Position numbers and translations under genes: made by a program. A stretch of DNA of 64,000 nt from an uncultured Myxococcales bacterium (GTDB lineage Bacteria; Myxococcota; Myxococcia; Myxococcales; Myxococcaceae), in NCBI GenBank assembly GCA_937980205.1, contig CALJKW010000022.1:248001-312000 (forward strand). Direction: 5' to 3'. This document shows, piece by piece, positions 25,469 through 33,563 of this stretch. The notes under the pieces were generated by a model. That model searched no databases. It worked only from the letters and a program-made list of their open reading frames with translations, and was not told the origin of the DNA. How positions within the stretch are numbered: the stretch's first letter is position 1; each line of letters begins with the position of its first letter.

Positions 25469-27067
25469 ATGCACCTCCTTGCGCTCACGCTCGTCGTGGT
25501 CTCGTCGGTGCCGCTCTTTCAGGGCCTGGGGCCGCACCGCCGTCTGGTGAAGGGCTGCTCACCGGCGGCCCAGCAGTACTTCGATCAGGGCCTCGCGCTC
25601 TTGTACGCGTTCAACCACGACGAGGCGCTGCGCTCGTTCCGCGAGGCGGGCCGCCTGTCTCCGGCGTGCGCGATGGCGCACTGGGGCGTGGCGATCGCGA
25701 ACGGACCGCACATCAACTTCCCCATCGTCCCCGAGCCGCGCGCGAAGGAGGCGTGGGAGGCGCTGCAGCTGGCCGAGGCGCACGCCGCGCAAGCCTCCGC
25801 GGTGGAGCAGGCGCTCATCGCCGCGCAGCGAAAGCGCTACGCGGACCCGCCGCCGGCCGATCGCGCGCCGCTCGACCGCGCGTACGCCGAGGCGATGCGC
25901 GAGGTGGCGACGCAGTACCCGAACGACGTCGACGTTCAGGCGCTCTACGCCGAGGCGATGATGGACCTGCGCCCGTGGGACCTGTGGACGCCAGAGGGCA
26001 AGCCGCAGGAGGGCACGCCGGAGATCGTCGCCACGCTCGAGCGCACGCTCGCGAAATCGCCGAAGCACCTGCTCGCGAACCACCTGCTCATCCACGCGAT
26101 CGAGGCGTCGCCCGAGCCGCAGAAGGCGGACGGGGCGGCAGAGCGGCTGCGCGCGCTCGCTCCGGGCCTGGGCCACCTCGTGCACATGCCGACGCACATC
26201 GACGTCCGGCTCGGGCGCTGGGACAAGGCGATCTCCTCGAACGCGAAGGCGATCTCCGCCGACGCCGCGTACCGCGCGAAGAGCGGCAAGCAGGGCTTCT
26301 ACAACCTCTACATGGCGCACAACCGGCACCTGCTCACCTTCGCCGCGATGATGTCGGGGCAGAGCAAGCTGGCGCTCACCACCATCGGCGAGATGGTCAA
26401 GCAGATCCCCGACGAGTGGCTCAAAGAGAACGCCGGCTTCGCCGACGGCTTCGTCGGCATGCCGGTCGAGGTGCTGATCCGCTTCGGGAAGTGGGACGAG
26501 CTGCTCGCGATGCCCGAGCCGCCCGAGCACCTGCCGGTCTCGCGCAGCCTTCGCCTCTACGGGCGCGGCGTGGCGCTGGCCTCGACCGGCAAGGTCTCCG
26601 AGGCGCGCGCCGAGGAGAAGGCGTTCCTCGCGCAGAAGGCGAAGGTGCCGGCCGAGGCGACGTTCGGGAACAACGGCGCGGCCGATCTGCTCGGCGTCGC
26701 CGAGAAGCTGCTCTCGGGAGAGATCGCCTACCGCGAGGGGAAGCACGACCTCGCCGTCGCCGAGCTCACCGAGGCGGTCGCGCGCGAAGACAAGCTCCGC
26801 TACGACGAGCCGCCCGACTGGATTCAGCCGGTGCGCCACGCGCTGGGCGCCGTGCTGCTCGAGCTGGGCCGCGCCGCGGAGGCCGAGGACGTGTACCGCG
26901 CGGACCTGAAGCGCGCGCCCGGCAACGTCTGGGCCCTTCACGGCCTCGCCGAGAGCCAGCGGCTGCAGAAGAAGGACGCAGAGGCGAAGGCGACCGACGC
27001 CCAGCTCCGCGTCGCGATGAAGAAGGCCGACGTGAAGCTGACGTCGTCGTGCATGTGCCTGCCCTGA
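25469..27067 (+). CDS. Exported TPR-like protein
   Basis: 532 aa from ATG 25469 (signal MHLLALTLVVVSSVPLFQG). The N-terminal part has QQYFDQGLALLYAFNHDEAL and ACAMAHWGVAIANGPHIN, a signature of a family of exported TPR proteins where the first repeat senses a small helical pair; then AEAMMDLRPWDLWT, LVHMPTHIDVRLGRWDKAI and YMAHNRHLLTFAAMMSGQ. The C-terminal third has regular TPRs and the protein ends SSCMCLP. His and Cys residues at conserved spots might bind a metal. Function unknown. It is preceded by an 80-bp gap holding a small hairpin (25421-25436). Confidence 0.75.
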   Translation: MHLLALTLVVVSSVPLFQGLGPHRRLVKGCSPAAQQYFDQGLALLYAFNHDEALRSFREAGRLSPACAMAHWGVAIANGPHINFPIVPEPRAKEAWEALQLAEAHAAQASAVEQALIAAQRKRYADPPPADRAPLDRAYAEAMREVATQYPNDVDVQALYAEAMMDLRPWDLWTPEGKPQEGTPEIVATLERTLAKSPKHLLANHLLIHAIEASPEPQKADGAAERLRALAPGLGHLVHMPTHIDVRLGRWDKAISSNAKAISADAAYRAKSGKQGFYNLYMAHNRHLLTFAAMMSGQSKLALTTIGEMVKQIPDEWLKENAGFADGFVGMPVEVLIRFGKWDELLAMPEPPEHLPVSRSLRLYGRGVALASTGKVSEARAEEKAFLAQKAKVPAEATFGNNGAADLLGVAEKLLSGEIAYREGKHDLAVAELTEAVAREDKLRYDEPPDWIQPVRHALGAVLLELGRAAEAEDVYRADLKRAPGNVWALHGLAESQRLQKKDAEAKATDAQLRVAMKKADVKLTSSCMCLP

Positions 27068-27088
27068 GGGCGCCCGTGCGCGCGGCGG

Positions 27089-28408
27089 CTATCGCGAGGC
27101 CAGCGGCTTGAGGTGAATCGGCTCGCCGCCGGGCGACGGCAGGATCCACGGCTTCGGCTGAAGGCCGTCTTCGACGCTGAGCAGGTCCACCTTCGGGTCG
27201 ATGAGCCGCGCCGCGGGGCGCCCGTTCCACGAGGCGAGCGCGTCGGCGCGGATCTCGACGTCGTGGAAGCCGCGGCCGGCCCACTCGCGCTGCAGCACGC
27301 GCGCGAACTGCCAGATGAGGTCGGGCTGCGTCGACATCTCGCGCTCCTGCAGCTGCGTGAGGTACCGCTCGGGCGAGACGACCCACTCGCGGCCGCTCGC
27401 CTTGTCCTTCACGAAGAACGTCACGCTGCCGTTCTTCTCGCGGCTCATCACGCGCCACGAGAAGCGCATGCCCTGCTCGTGCCACGAGACGTCGGGCCCG
27501 TAGAGGTGCGCGCGCAGCGGCAGCAGCGCCTGCACCGCGCACCAGCACGCGATGGCGACGGCCAGGGCCGGCGCCCAGCGCGGCACGTGCACCGGGCGCG
27601 CGTCGAGCTCGGGCGGGCGCGAGCGGAGGAAGCGGCGCGGCCACGACGCGTCGAAGAACACGAGCGCCGCCGTCACCATGATGAAGGGGAACATGCCGAT
27701 GGGGAACAACGCCCACGTCGCGGCGTGGAAACCGAGCACGAGCACGTAGAAGTAGCGCCGCGTGCGCTTGAGCGACAGGAAGAGCGGGGCCGTGGTGTCG
27801 AAGATGAACCCGAACCACGCGGCGAGGTACGCGACCCAGCGCTCGTCGAGGAGGGGCCCCACGAGCGGCATGCTCGTGCGCGCCGAGAGCCAGATGTTGA
27901 GCGGCTGCGCGTGCAAGAGCCAGTCGGAGTTCAGCTTCGCCAGCCCCGCGAAGAAGTAGACGGTGCCGACCTGGAACTGCAGCAGCCGGGTGCACCAGGC
28001 GGGGAACGTCTCGACGCGCCTGCGCGGCCAGAGCCACGCGTCGACGGAAGCCGCCCGGCCGAGCGGCATCACCAGCATCAGCGCCGCGAGCAGCGCCACC
28101 AGGTAGTAGTGGTTCAGGTAGTTCGTGACGTCGACGAGCTGCAGCCACGCGAAGAAGACGAGCAGCGCGGCCATCGCGAAGCGGTAGAGGACGCCGGCGC
28201 TGACCATCAGGCCGAGCACCACGAGCGCGGCGAAGGCAGGCTTCATCCACTCGACCGGCATCGTCGGAACCCAGCCGAAGCCCCAGTAGTGAAAGCGCAC
28301 CTGCTGGCGGACGAACAGCTCGTCGACCCAGCCGTAGGCGAGGAAGCGGATCGCCGAGACCGTGATGAGCAGGCCGAACGCGACGCGGAACGCGACGAGC
28401 GCGGCCAC
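27089..28408 (-). CDS. HTTM / vitamin K-dependent gamma-carboxylase-like membrane protein
   Basis: 439 aa from GTG 28408. Several transmembrane helices in the first 270 residues, with the family landmarks FHYWGFGWVPTMP, QFQVGTVYFFAGLAKLNSDW, and PLNIWLSARTSMP, then a soluble C-terminal domain (WHEQGMRFSWRVMSREKNGS). This matches bacterial HTTM/VKGC homologues. The coding sense continues upstream of GTG with the conserved-looking LHRWLFAPRD, reaching ATT at 28450-28448 behind AAGGAG, so the true start may be that rare codon. The gene follows the imelysin gene directly and would be in the same Fur-controlled operon. Confidence 0.82.
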   Translation of the reverse strand: MAALVAFRVAFGLLITVSAIRFLAYGWVDELFVRQQVRFHYWGFGWVPTMPVEWMKPAFAALVVLGLMVSAGVLYRFAMAALLVFFAWLQLVDVTNYLNHYYLVALLAALMLVMPLGRAASVDAWLWPRRRVETFPAWCTRLLQFQVGTVYFFAGLAKLNSDWLLHAQPLNIWLSARTSMPLVGPLLDERWVAYLAAWFGFIFDTTAPLFLSLKRTRRYFYVLVLGFHAATWALFPIGMFPFIMVTAALVFFDASWPRRFLRSRPPELDARPVHVPRWAPALAVAIACWCAVQALLPLRAHLYGPDVSWHEQGMRFSWRVMSREKNGSVTFFVKDKASGREWVVSPERYLTQLQEREMSTQPDLIWQFARVLQREWAGRGFHDVEIRADALASWNGRPAARLIDPKVDLLSVEDGLQPKPWILPSPGGEPIHLKPLASR

Positions 28409-28445
28409 GTCGCGCGGAGCGAACAGCCAGCGGTGAAGCCGCGCC

Positions 28446-29651
28446 TTAATCGTTGTCTCCTTCGAGGGTCTTGGGCAGCTCGAGGTCGAGCACGGTGAGG
28501 AACTCGGTCTTCAGCAGCGAGCCGAGCACGCTGAGCTTTCCGTGCACCTCGAGCAGCGAGGCCGTGTCGGTCACGAGCGTTGCTCTGAGGTCGGCCTCGT
28601 CGATCGCATCGAGCGCGGTCTGAATGGCGTCGGTGCGCTCGTTCATCTGAAGCGCGACCTGCTCGGCGCCGACGGCGTTCAGGAGATCGTCGAAGCCGAC
28701 GCCCGAGTGGTCCGCCGCGCAGCCGCGCAGCAGGCGCTTGAGGCCGACGACGTTCTTCTCGATGTTGCGCTTCGAGCGGCCGGCGAACTGCGACTCGAGC
28801 AGCTCGGGGCAGGTGGTGTCGGCGCACTCCTCGAGGCCGAGCGGCCGGGCGACCTTCCCGTGCTTCACCTGCTTGTCGATGTAGAAGAGGGCGTCGCTCA
28901 CCACGTTGAGCGCGGCCTGCGTGGTGCCGAACAGGGTGCTGCCGGTGCCCGCGGTGAGCATGTCGTCCTTGAAGCCGCCCTCCCACTGAGCGACGAGATC
29001 TCCGGCCCAGACGGTCACGTCGGCGGCCACCGCGGCCGCGTAGGCGCGGCGGCGCGCCGCGCGCTCTTGGGTGCTCAGCGCGGCCCACGTGCCCTGAGCG
29101 ACGATCGGCGACGTCGGGCCGCAGGCGGTGTCATCGCCCTCGTAGAACAGCAGGTACTCGAGGGCCGGCATGCCGCGGCGGTTGATGAGCATCGTGTGAA
29201 CGCCGCTCTCCCAGGTCTTCGCGACGATCGACTCTTCCACCGCGCAGCGGCTCACCAGCGGCCAGGCGTAGATCTGATCGCGCATGTCGTTGCCGCCGGG
29301 CATGTTCGACGGCGCCGCAGGGCCGAACTGGAGCTGCTCGTTCACCTGCCAGGCGTCCGACGCGGCGTGAAAGGCCTCGCGCGCGGTGGCCTTGGTGATG
29401 TCGCCGGGTGAGGCCGCGTATTCGGCCGCGGCCGCCTTCAACGCCTCGGCCGCAGCCTGGAACTCCTTCGCCGACGCGATGGCGCACTCTGCCGCAGCAG
29501 TTACGACCGCCGCGCGGCTCGTCATGTTCGGCTCTCCGCCGTCGGGCTTCGGCGGCCTGCTGGTGCAGGCCGCGATCAGCAGGCCGATCGCGAAAGCGGG
29601 TTGACGCAGCGCCCGAGCTGTGATTTTGAGAATCAATATCATTTTCAACAT
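28446..29651 (-). CDS. Imelysin-family lipoprotein (iron-regulated, peptidase M75-like)
   Basis: 401 aa. Signal and lipobox (PAFAIGLLIAAC). Two imelysin halves of four helices each can be traced; the signature GMPALEYLLF corresponds to the imelysin GxHxxE region, with Pro-Ala where the His would be. Known imelysins are periplasmic or outer-membrane proteins tied to iron uptake; the protease activity is doubtful for many. The N-terminus MLKMILILKIT is unusual because its codons form the Fur box at 29628-29646; an ATG at 29642 is an alternative. First gene of an operon with the HTTM gene. Confidence 0.85.
   Translation of the reverse strand: MLKMILILKITARALRQPAFAIGLLIAACTSRPPKPDGGEPNMTSRAAVVTAAAECAIASAKEFQAAAEALKAAAAEYAASPGDITKATAREAFHAASDAWQVNEQLQFGPAAPSNMPGGNDMRDQIYAWPLVSRCAVEESIVAKTWESGVHTMLINRRGMPALEYLLFYEGDDTACGPTSPIVAQGTWAALSTQERAARRRAYAAAVAADVTVWAGDLVAQWEGGFKDDMLTAGTGSTLFGTTQAALNVVSDALFYIDKQVKHGKVARPLGLEECADTTCPELLESQFAGRSKRNIEKNVVGLKRLLRGCAADHSGVGFDDLLNAVGAEQVALQMNERTDAIQTALDAIDEADLRATLVTDTASLLEVHGKLSVLGSLLKTEFLTVLDLELPKTLEGDND
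29628..29646. promoter_or_regulatory. Fur box between divergent imelysin and TonB-receptor operons
   Basis: GAGAATCAATATCATTTTC matches the 19-bp Fur consensus GATAATGATAATCATTATC at 14 positions, in a stretch far more A/T-rich than the surrounding DNA. It lies 17 bp before the plus-strand lipoprotein start and overlaps the first codons of the minus-strand imelysin gene. One bound Fur dimer could repress both operons when iron is plentiful. Confidence 0.75.
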
Positions 29652-29662
29652 GGAGCGGGATA

Positions 29663-31183
29663 ATGGCGCAGCTCGAGGCGCAGTGGAAGAGGGGCCTGGT
29701 TGGAGTGGTGGCGGTGGCGCTGATGGGGTGTCCGGGGCCGACGGAGCAGCCGGACGGCGGTGTCGGTGGAGGTAGCGGCGGCGGGTCGACGTCTGCCGGC
29801 GGAGGCGGAGGCAGCACGGGTGGCAGCAGCGGCGGAGGGGCGGGAGGCGGGACGGGCGGCGCGGGTGGCGGCGCGAGCTTCGTCGACTTCGACGTCGTGG
29901 CGGTGCGGTTCAACCCCGACGGCGGAGTCGACTCGACGTTCGGCGACGCCGGCGTGGTGCGCATCGACTTCGGCACCGGCACGGGGAACGACAACCGCGA
30001 CGTGGTGTGGTCGATCGCGAAGGACGGCACCGATCGCCTCGTGCTGTTCGGGTATGGCAAGGCGCCGGGCGCCCGCACGGACAACGACCGCTTCGTCATC
30101 CGCCTCACTGCGAACGGAGCGCTCGACAGCTCGTTCGCCGGCACGGGCACGTACCGCATCGACGTGAACGGCCGCTCGGACTTCGCGCGCCACGGCGCGG
30201 TGCAGAGCGACGGGAAGATCATGTCGGCGGGCTACGTCGCCGTCCCCAACGGCACGACCGCCGACGGCGGCGCGTTGAGCACGAACACTCCGGTGCTGGT
30301 GAGGCTCGACTCGGCCGGTGCTCCGGATCCGACGTTCGGTGACGGAGGTTTTGCCGGTCCGTTCCCTCCGCCGTTCGCGCGCACCGACGGCGGCTCGCAC
30401 GGCATGATCGAGACCTACTCCGCGGTCGCGACGATGACCGGTCAGTACGTGACGACCGGCTACGGGCGCGTCGCGCCGGCAGGCCCGGTCGACATGATCA
30501 GCCTTCGGGTGAACGGCGACGGCACGCTGGACACGTCGTGGAACTCGAACCTCGGCTACTACCTGTTCGATCTCATCGGCGACAACGATCGCGGCCGGAA
30601 CATGGCGATGCTTCCCGACGGGCGCTTCGCCATCACCGGCAGCGCCGCCGTTTCGACGCCGAACATCCTCGACGCGTACGTCCTCTTCCTCACCGCGGGC
30701 GGGCAGCTCGACACGACCTTCAACGCGGGCATGGGCTACAAGCTGTACAACTTCATGGGCGCCGATGAGGCCTGGTGGGGCGCGGCGCTCTCTCCGAACG
30801 GCATGCAGCTCGCCGCGTGCGGCTACAGCGCCGGTGGTCAGAACGCGAACGACGACGCCACGCTGCTGCTGCTGCCGCTCATGGGCGGCGCTCCGGCTGA
30901 GCTCGCGCAGAAGGTGCCGCTCTCGACGTCGGACCACGACCGCTTCATGGCCTGCACGTGGGACGGCGATGGCCGCGTGGTCGCCGTCGGCATGCTGAAC
31001 GTCAACGGTGACGCCCGCTTCGCCGTCGCGCGCTTCACCGCGCAGGGGGCGCTCGACACGACGTTCGGTGGCACCGGCTTCGTGACGTTCAACGCGTCCG
31101 TGGGGCGCACCGACGAGCTCGCGCGTGCAGTCGTCGTGCAATCCGACGGGAAGATCGTGGTAGCGGGCGTCGCCGACCATTGA
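29663..31183 (+). CDS. Delta-60 repeat lipoprotein
   Basis: 506 aa. Start ATG 29663 with GGAGCGGG upstream. Lipobox VAVALMGC, then a Gly/Ser linker (about residues 30-70). Six delta-60 repeats follow, each with a LDxxF(G/A)xxGxxxxxF core and an xxQxDGKxxxAG end: NPDGGVDSTFGDAGVVRIDF, NGALDSSFAGTGTYRID, and last ALDTTFGGTGFVTF with AVVQSDGKIVVAGV. Such repeats are predicted beta-propeller-like. It ends overlapping the TonB-dependent receptor start (TTGA), so the two are coupled and probably co-regulated by Fur. It may be a surface partner of the receptor; this is inferred from position. Confidence 0.8.
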   Translation: MAQLEAQWKRGLVGVVAVALMGCPGPTEQPDGGVGGGSGGGSTSAGGGGGSTGGSSGGGAGGGTGGAGGGASFVDFDVVAVRFNPDGGVDSTFGDAGVVRIDFGTGTGNDNRDVVWSIAKDGTDRLVLFGYGKAPGARTDNDRFVIRLTANGALDSSFAGTGTYRIDVNGRSDFARHGAVQSDGKIMSAGYVAVPNGTTADGGALSTNTPVLVRLDSAGAPDPTFGDGGFAGPFPPPFARTDGGSHGMIETYSAVATMTGQYVTTGYGRVAPAGPVDMISLRVNGDGTLDTSWNSNLGYYLFDLIGDNDRGRNMAMLPDGRFAITGSAAVSTPNILDAYVLFLTAGGQLDTTFNAGMGYKLYNFMGADEAWWGAALSPNGMQLAACGYSAGGQNANDDATLLLLPLMGGAPAELAQKVPLSTSDHDRFMACTWDGDGRVVAVGMLNVNGDARFAVARFTAQGALDTTFGGTGFVTFNASVGRTDELARAVVVQSDGKIVVAGVADH

Positions 31184-33444
31184 TCTCCCTGCTCGTCGCG
31201 GCGCTCCTCACCATCGACGGTGGCGAAGAAGTCGACGCCACCGACGGCGGAGCGCTGCCCGAGGTCGAGGTCGCCGACGCCGGGTTCGTCTCCGAGCCCG
31301 ACGTCGACGCCGGCACCGAGCTCCCGGTGCTGGAGGAGTCCGTCGCCGATGCTGGCGCGCCGGTGGCGGAGCCGAAGATCCTCTCCACCGTGGTCGTCGG
31401 CACCACGGAAGAGCGCACCGCCGGCTCGGTTCACACCATCAAGGCCTCGCGCCTCAAGCGCTTCGGCCTCGATGATCCCGGCTCGGTGCTTCAGGCGGTG
31501 CCCGGCGTCTACTCGCGCACCGAGGACGGCTTCGGCCTGCGGCCGAACATCGGCCTGCGCGGGGCGAACTCCGATCGCAGCAAGAAGGTGACGCTGATGG
31601 AGGACGGCGTGCTGTTCGGGCCTGCGCCGTACTCCGCTCCGGCGGCGTACTACTTCCCGCTCGTCGCGCGCATGGAGACCGCGCGCGTCATCAAGGGCCC
31701 GGCCGCCGTCCTCTACGGGCCGTCGACCGTCGGCGGAGCCGTCGACCTCATCACCCGCGACGTCCCCACCGGTGTGCTCGCCGGCGCCGACCTCGCCTAC
31801 GGCCAGTACAACTACGGCAAGCTGCACGGCTGGTTCGGCGCCAGCAACGAGACGAGCGGGTTCCTGCTCGAGGCGGTGCACATCCGCTCGGACGGGTTCA
31901 AAGAGCTCGACGGCGGCGGCAACACCGGCTTCTCGCGCACCGAGGTGATGGCGAAGGCGCGGCACGCGTTCTCGCTCGGGCCGACGCGGCACGTGCTGGG
32001 GGCGAAGCTGACGTTCGCGTTCGAGGACTCGAACGAGACGTACCTCGGGCTGTCGGATCAGGACTTCGCGGCGAACCCGCTGCGGCGCTACGCGTCGAGC
32101 GCGGAAGACCGCATGTCGAACCACCGCGAGGGCGTGGTGTTCAGCCACCGCGTCAGCGCGGGAGAGGTGACGCTCACGACGACCGCGTACGCGCACTTCT
32201 TCTCGCGCGTGTGGCGGCGGCTCGATCACCTCGTCGGGGCGTCTGCGGCCGAGGTGCTCGCGGCGCCGACGCGGCCGCGGAACATGATCTACTACGGCGT
32301 GCTCTCGGGGCAGCTCGACTCGGCGACGCCCGAGGAGCAGCTCGTCATCGCGAACAACGATCGCCGCTTCACCTCGGCCGGCGTGCAGGCGGTGCTGCGC
32401 GCCCCGTTCACGACCGGGCCGCTGTCGCACGCGGTCGAGTTTCAGGCGCGCTACCACTACGACTCGGCGCGAAGGCACCACACCGGAGAGCGGTACGACA
32501 TGCGCTCGGGCCGGCTCTTGCGCGCGGACGTTCCGACGCAGGATCTGCTCCACAACCTCGACGACACGAAGGCGCTCGCGCTCTCGGCGATCGACGCGGT
32601 GCGCATCGGGCCGGTGACGATCACTCCGGGCCTGAGGTTCGAGCTCATCCGCTCGCGCTCGCACGACCGCATGCTCGACACGCTCAAGCACGGCGCGACG
32701 AACGCGTGGCTGCCGGGAGTGGGCGCGCACTGGTCGATCATCCCCGAGCTGGGCGTGCTGGCGGGCGTGTACCGCGGGTTCACTCCGGCGGTGCCGGGCG
32801 GCGAGGCGCAGCCGGAGTACAGCGTGAACTACGAGGCCGGCGCGCGCTGGGCGCGGCGCGGCGAGCGCCTCGAGGCGGTCGGCTTCTTCAACGACTACTC
32901 GAACCTCACCAGCATCTGCACGCTGTCGGCGGGCTGCACCTCGGCGAACCTCGACCGGCAGTTCAACGCGGGGCGCGCGCACATCTACGGGCTCGAGGCG
33001 TACGGCGAGAAGACGCTGCGGTTCGCGGGCGTCGTCATCCCCATCACCGCGGCGTACACCTTCACGCAGACGTCGCTGCTCGAGAGCTTCAGCTCGCAGG
33101 ACCCGCAGCTGGGCGACGTACGGGAGGGCGACGAGCTGCCGTACGTGCCGAAGCACCAGCTCAACGTGTCGGCGGGCGTCGACGTGTGGAGGATCTCGGC
33201 CCACGCACAGCTCAACTTCATCGACCGCATGCGCGAGGTCGCCGGGCAGGGCATGGAGGGGCCGCTGACCGACCCGCTGCTGACCGTGGATCTGCACCTG
33301 GGGTTTCGGGTGTTCGACTGGCTGCGGCTGTATGCCGATGCGCGCAACGTGGGGGATAGCCGGGTCATCGTGGCGCGGCGGCCGTTTGGGGCTCGGCCGA
33401 ATGCGCCGCGGACGTTCATCGCCGGCATCAAGGTCGATTACTGA
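31180..33444 (+). CDS. TonB-dependent outer-membrane receptor (FecA-like)
   Basis: 754 aa from TTG 31180, coupled to the delta-60 gene. A short signal (MISLLVAALLT) leads to an acidic, Asp/Ala-rich N-terminal stretch, then a plug domain: STVVVGTTEERTAGSVHTI, DPGSVLQAVPGVYSRTEDG, GLRPNIGLRGANSDRSKKV, ARVIKGPAAVLYGPSTVGGA. A 22-strand barrel follows with YGLEAYGEKTLRF and the terminal TFIAGIKVDY, ending in the usual aromatic. The plug looks most like the ferric dicitrate receptor group, but the ligand cannot be fixed. The long acidic stretch of about 60 residues before the plug lacks the FecA signalling-domain pattern. Confidence 0.88.
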   Translation: MISLLVAALLTIDGGEEVDATDGGALPEVEVADAGFVSEPDVDAGTELPVLEESVADAGAPVAEPKILSTVVVGTTEERTAGSVHTIKASRLKRFGLDDPGSVLQAVPGVYSRTEDGFGLRPNIGLRGANSDRSKKVTLMEDGVLFGPAPYSAPAAYYFPLVARMETARVIKGPAAVLYGPSTVGGAVDLITRDVPTGVLAGADLAYGQYNYGKLHGWFGASNETSGFLLEAVHIRSDGFKELDGGGNTGFSRTEVMAKARHAFSLGPTRHVLGAKLTFAFEDSNETYLGLSDQDFAANPLRRYASSAEDRMSNHREGVVFSHRVSAGEVTLTTTAYAHFFSRVWRRLDHLVGASAAEVLAAPTRPRNMIYYGVLSGQLDSATPEEQLVIANNDRRFTSAGVQAVLRAPFTTGPLSHAVEFQARYHYDSARRHHTGERYDMRSGRLLRADVPTQDLLHNLDDTKALALSAIDAVRIGPVTITPGLRFELIRSRSHDRMLDTLKHGATNAWLPGVGAHWSIIPELGVLAGVYRGFTPAVPGGEAQPEYSVNYEAGARWARRGERLEAVGFFNDYSNLTSICTLSAGCTSANLDRQFNAGRAHIYGLEAYGEKTLRFAGVVIPITAAYTFTQTSLLESFSSQDPQLGDVREGDELPYVPKHQLNVSAGVDVWRISAHAQLNFIDRMREVAGQGMEGPLTDPLLTVDLHLGFRVFDWLRLYADARNVGDSRVIVARRPFGARPNAPRTFIAGIKVDY

Positions 33445-33502
33445 AACTGCCGGGTTCGGGTGCGCGTTCGCGTGCGGAGGCGCTCGCCGAACGCGAACCC
33501 GG
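33445..33502. repeat. Inverted repeat, CCGGGTTCGGGTTCG family
   Basis: Starts at the stop of the receptor gene: AACTGCCGGGTTCGGG on the left, CCGAACGCGAACCCGG (33487-33502) on the right, with small gaps in the pairing. Same family as 10261-10335 and 44234-44253. In this place it could terminate the receptor operon, although no T-run follows. Confidence 0.65.
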
Positions 33503-33563
33503 TCGTTCTCGTTTCGCATGAAGGTCCGCCGAGGTGGCGGCACGTGTGCTTAGAATGCGCGCG

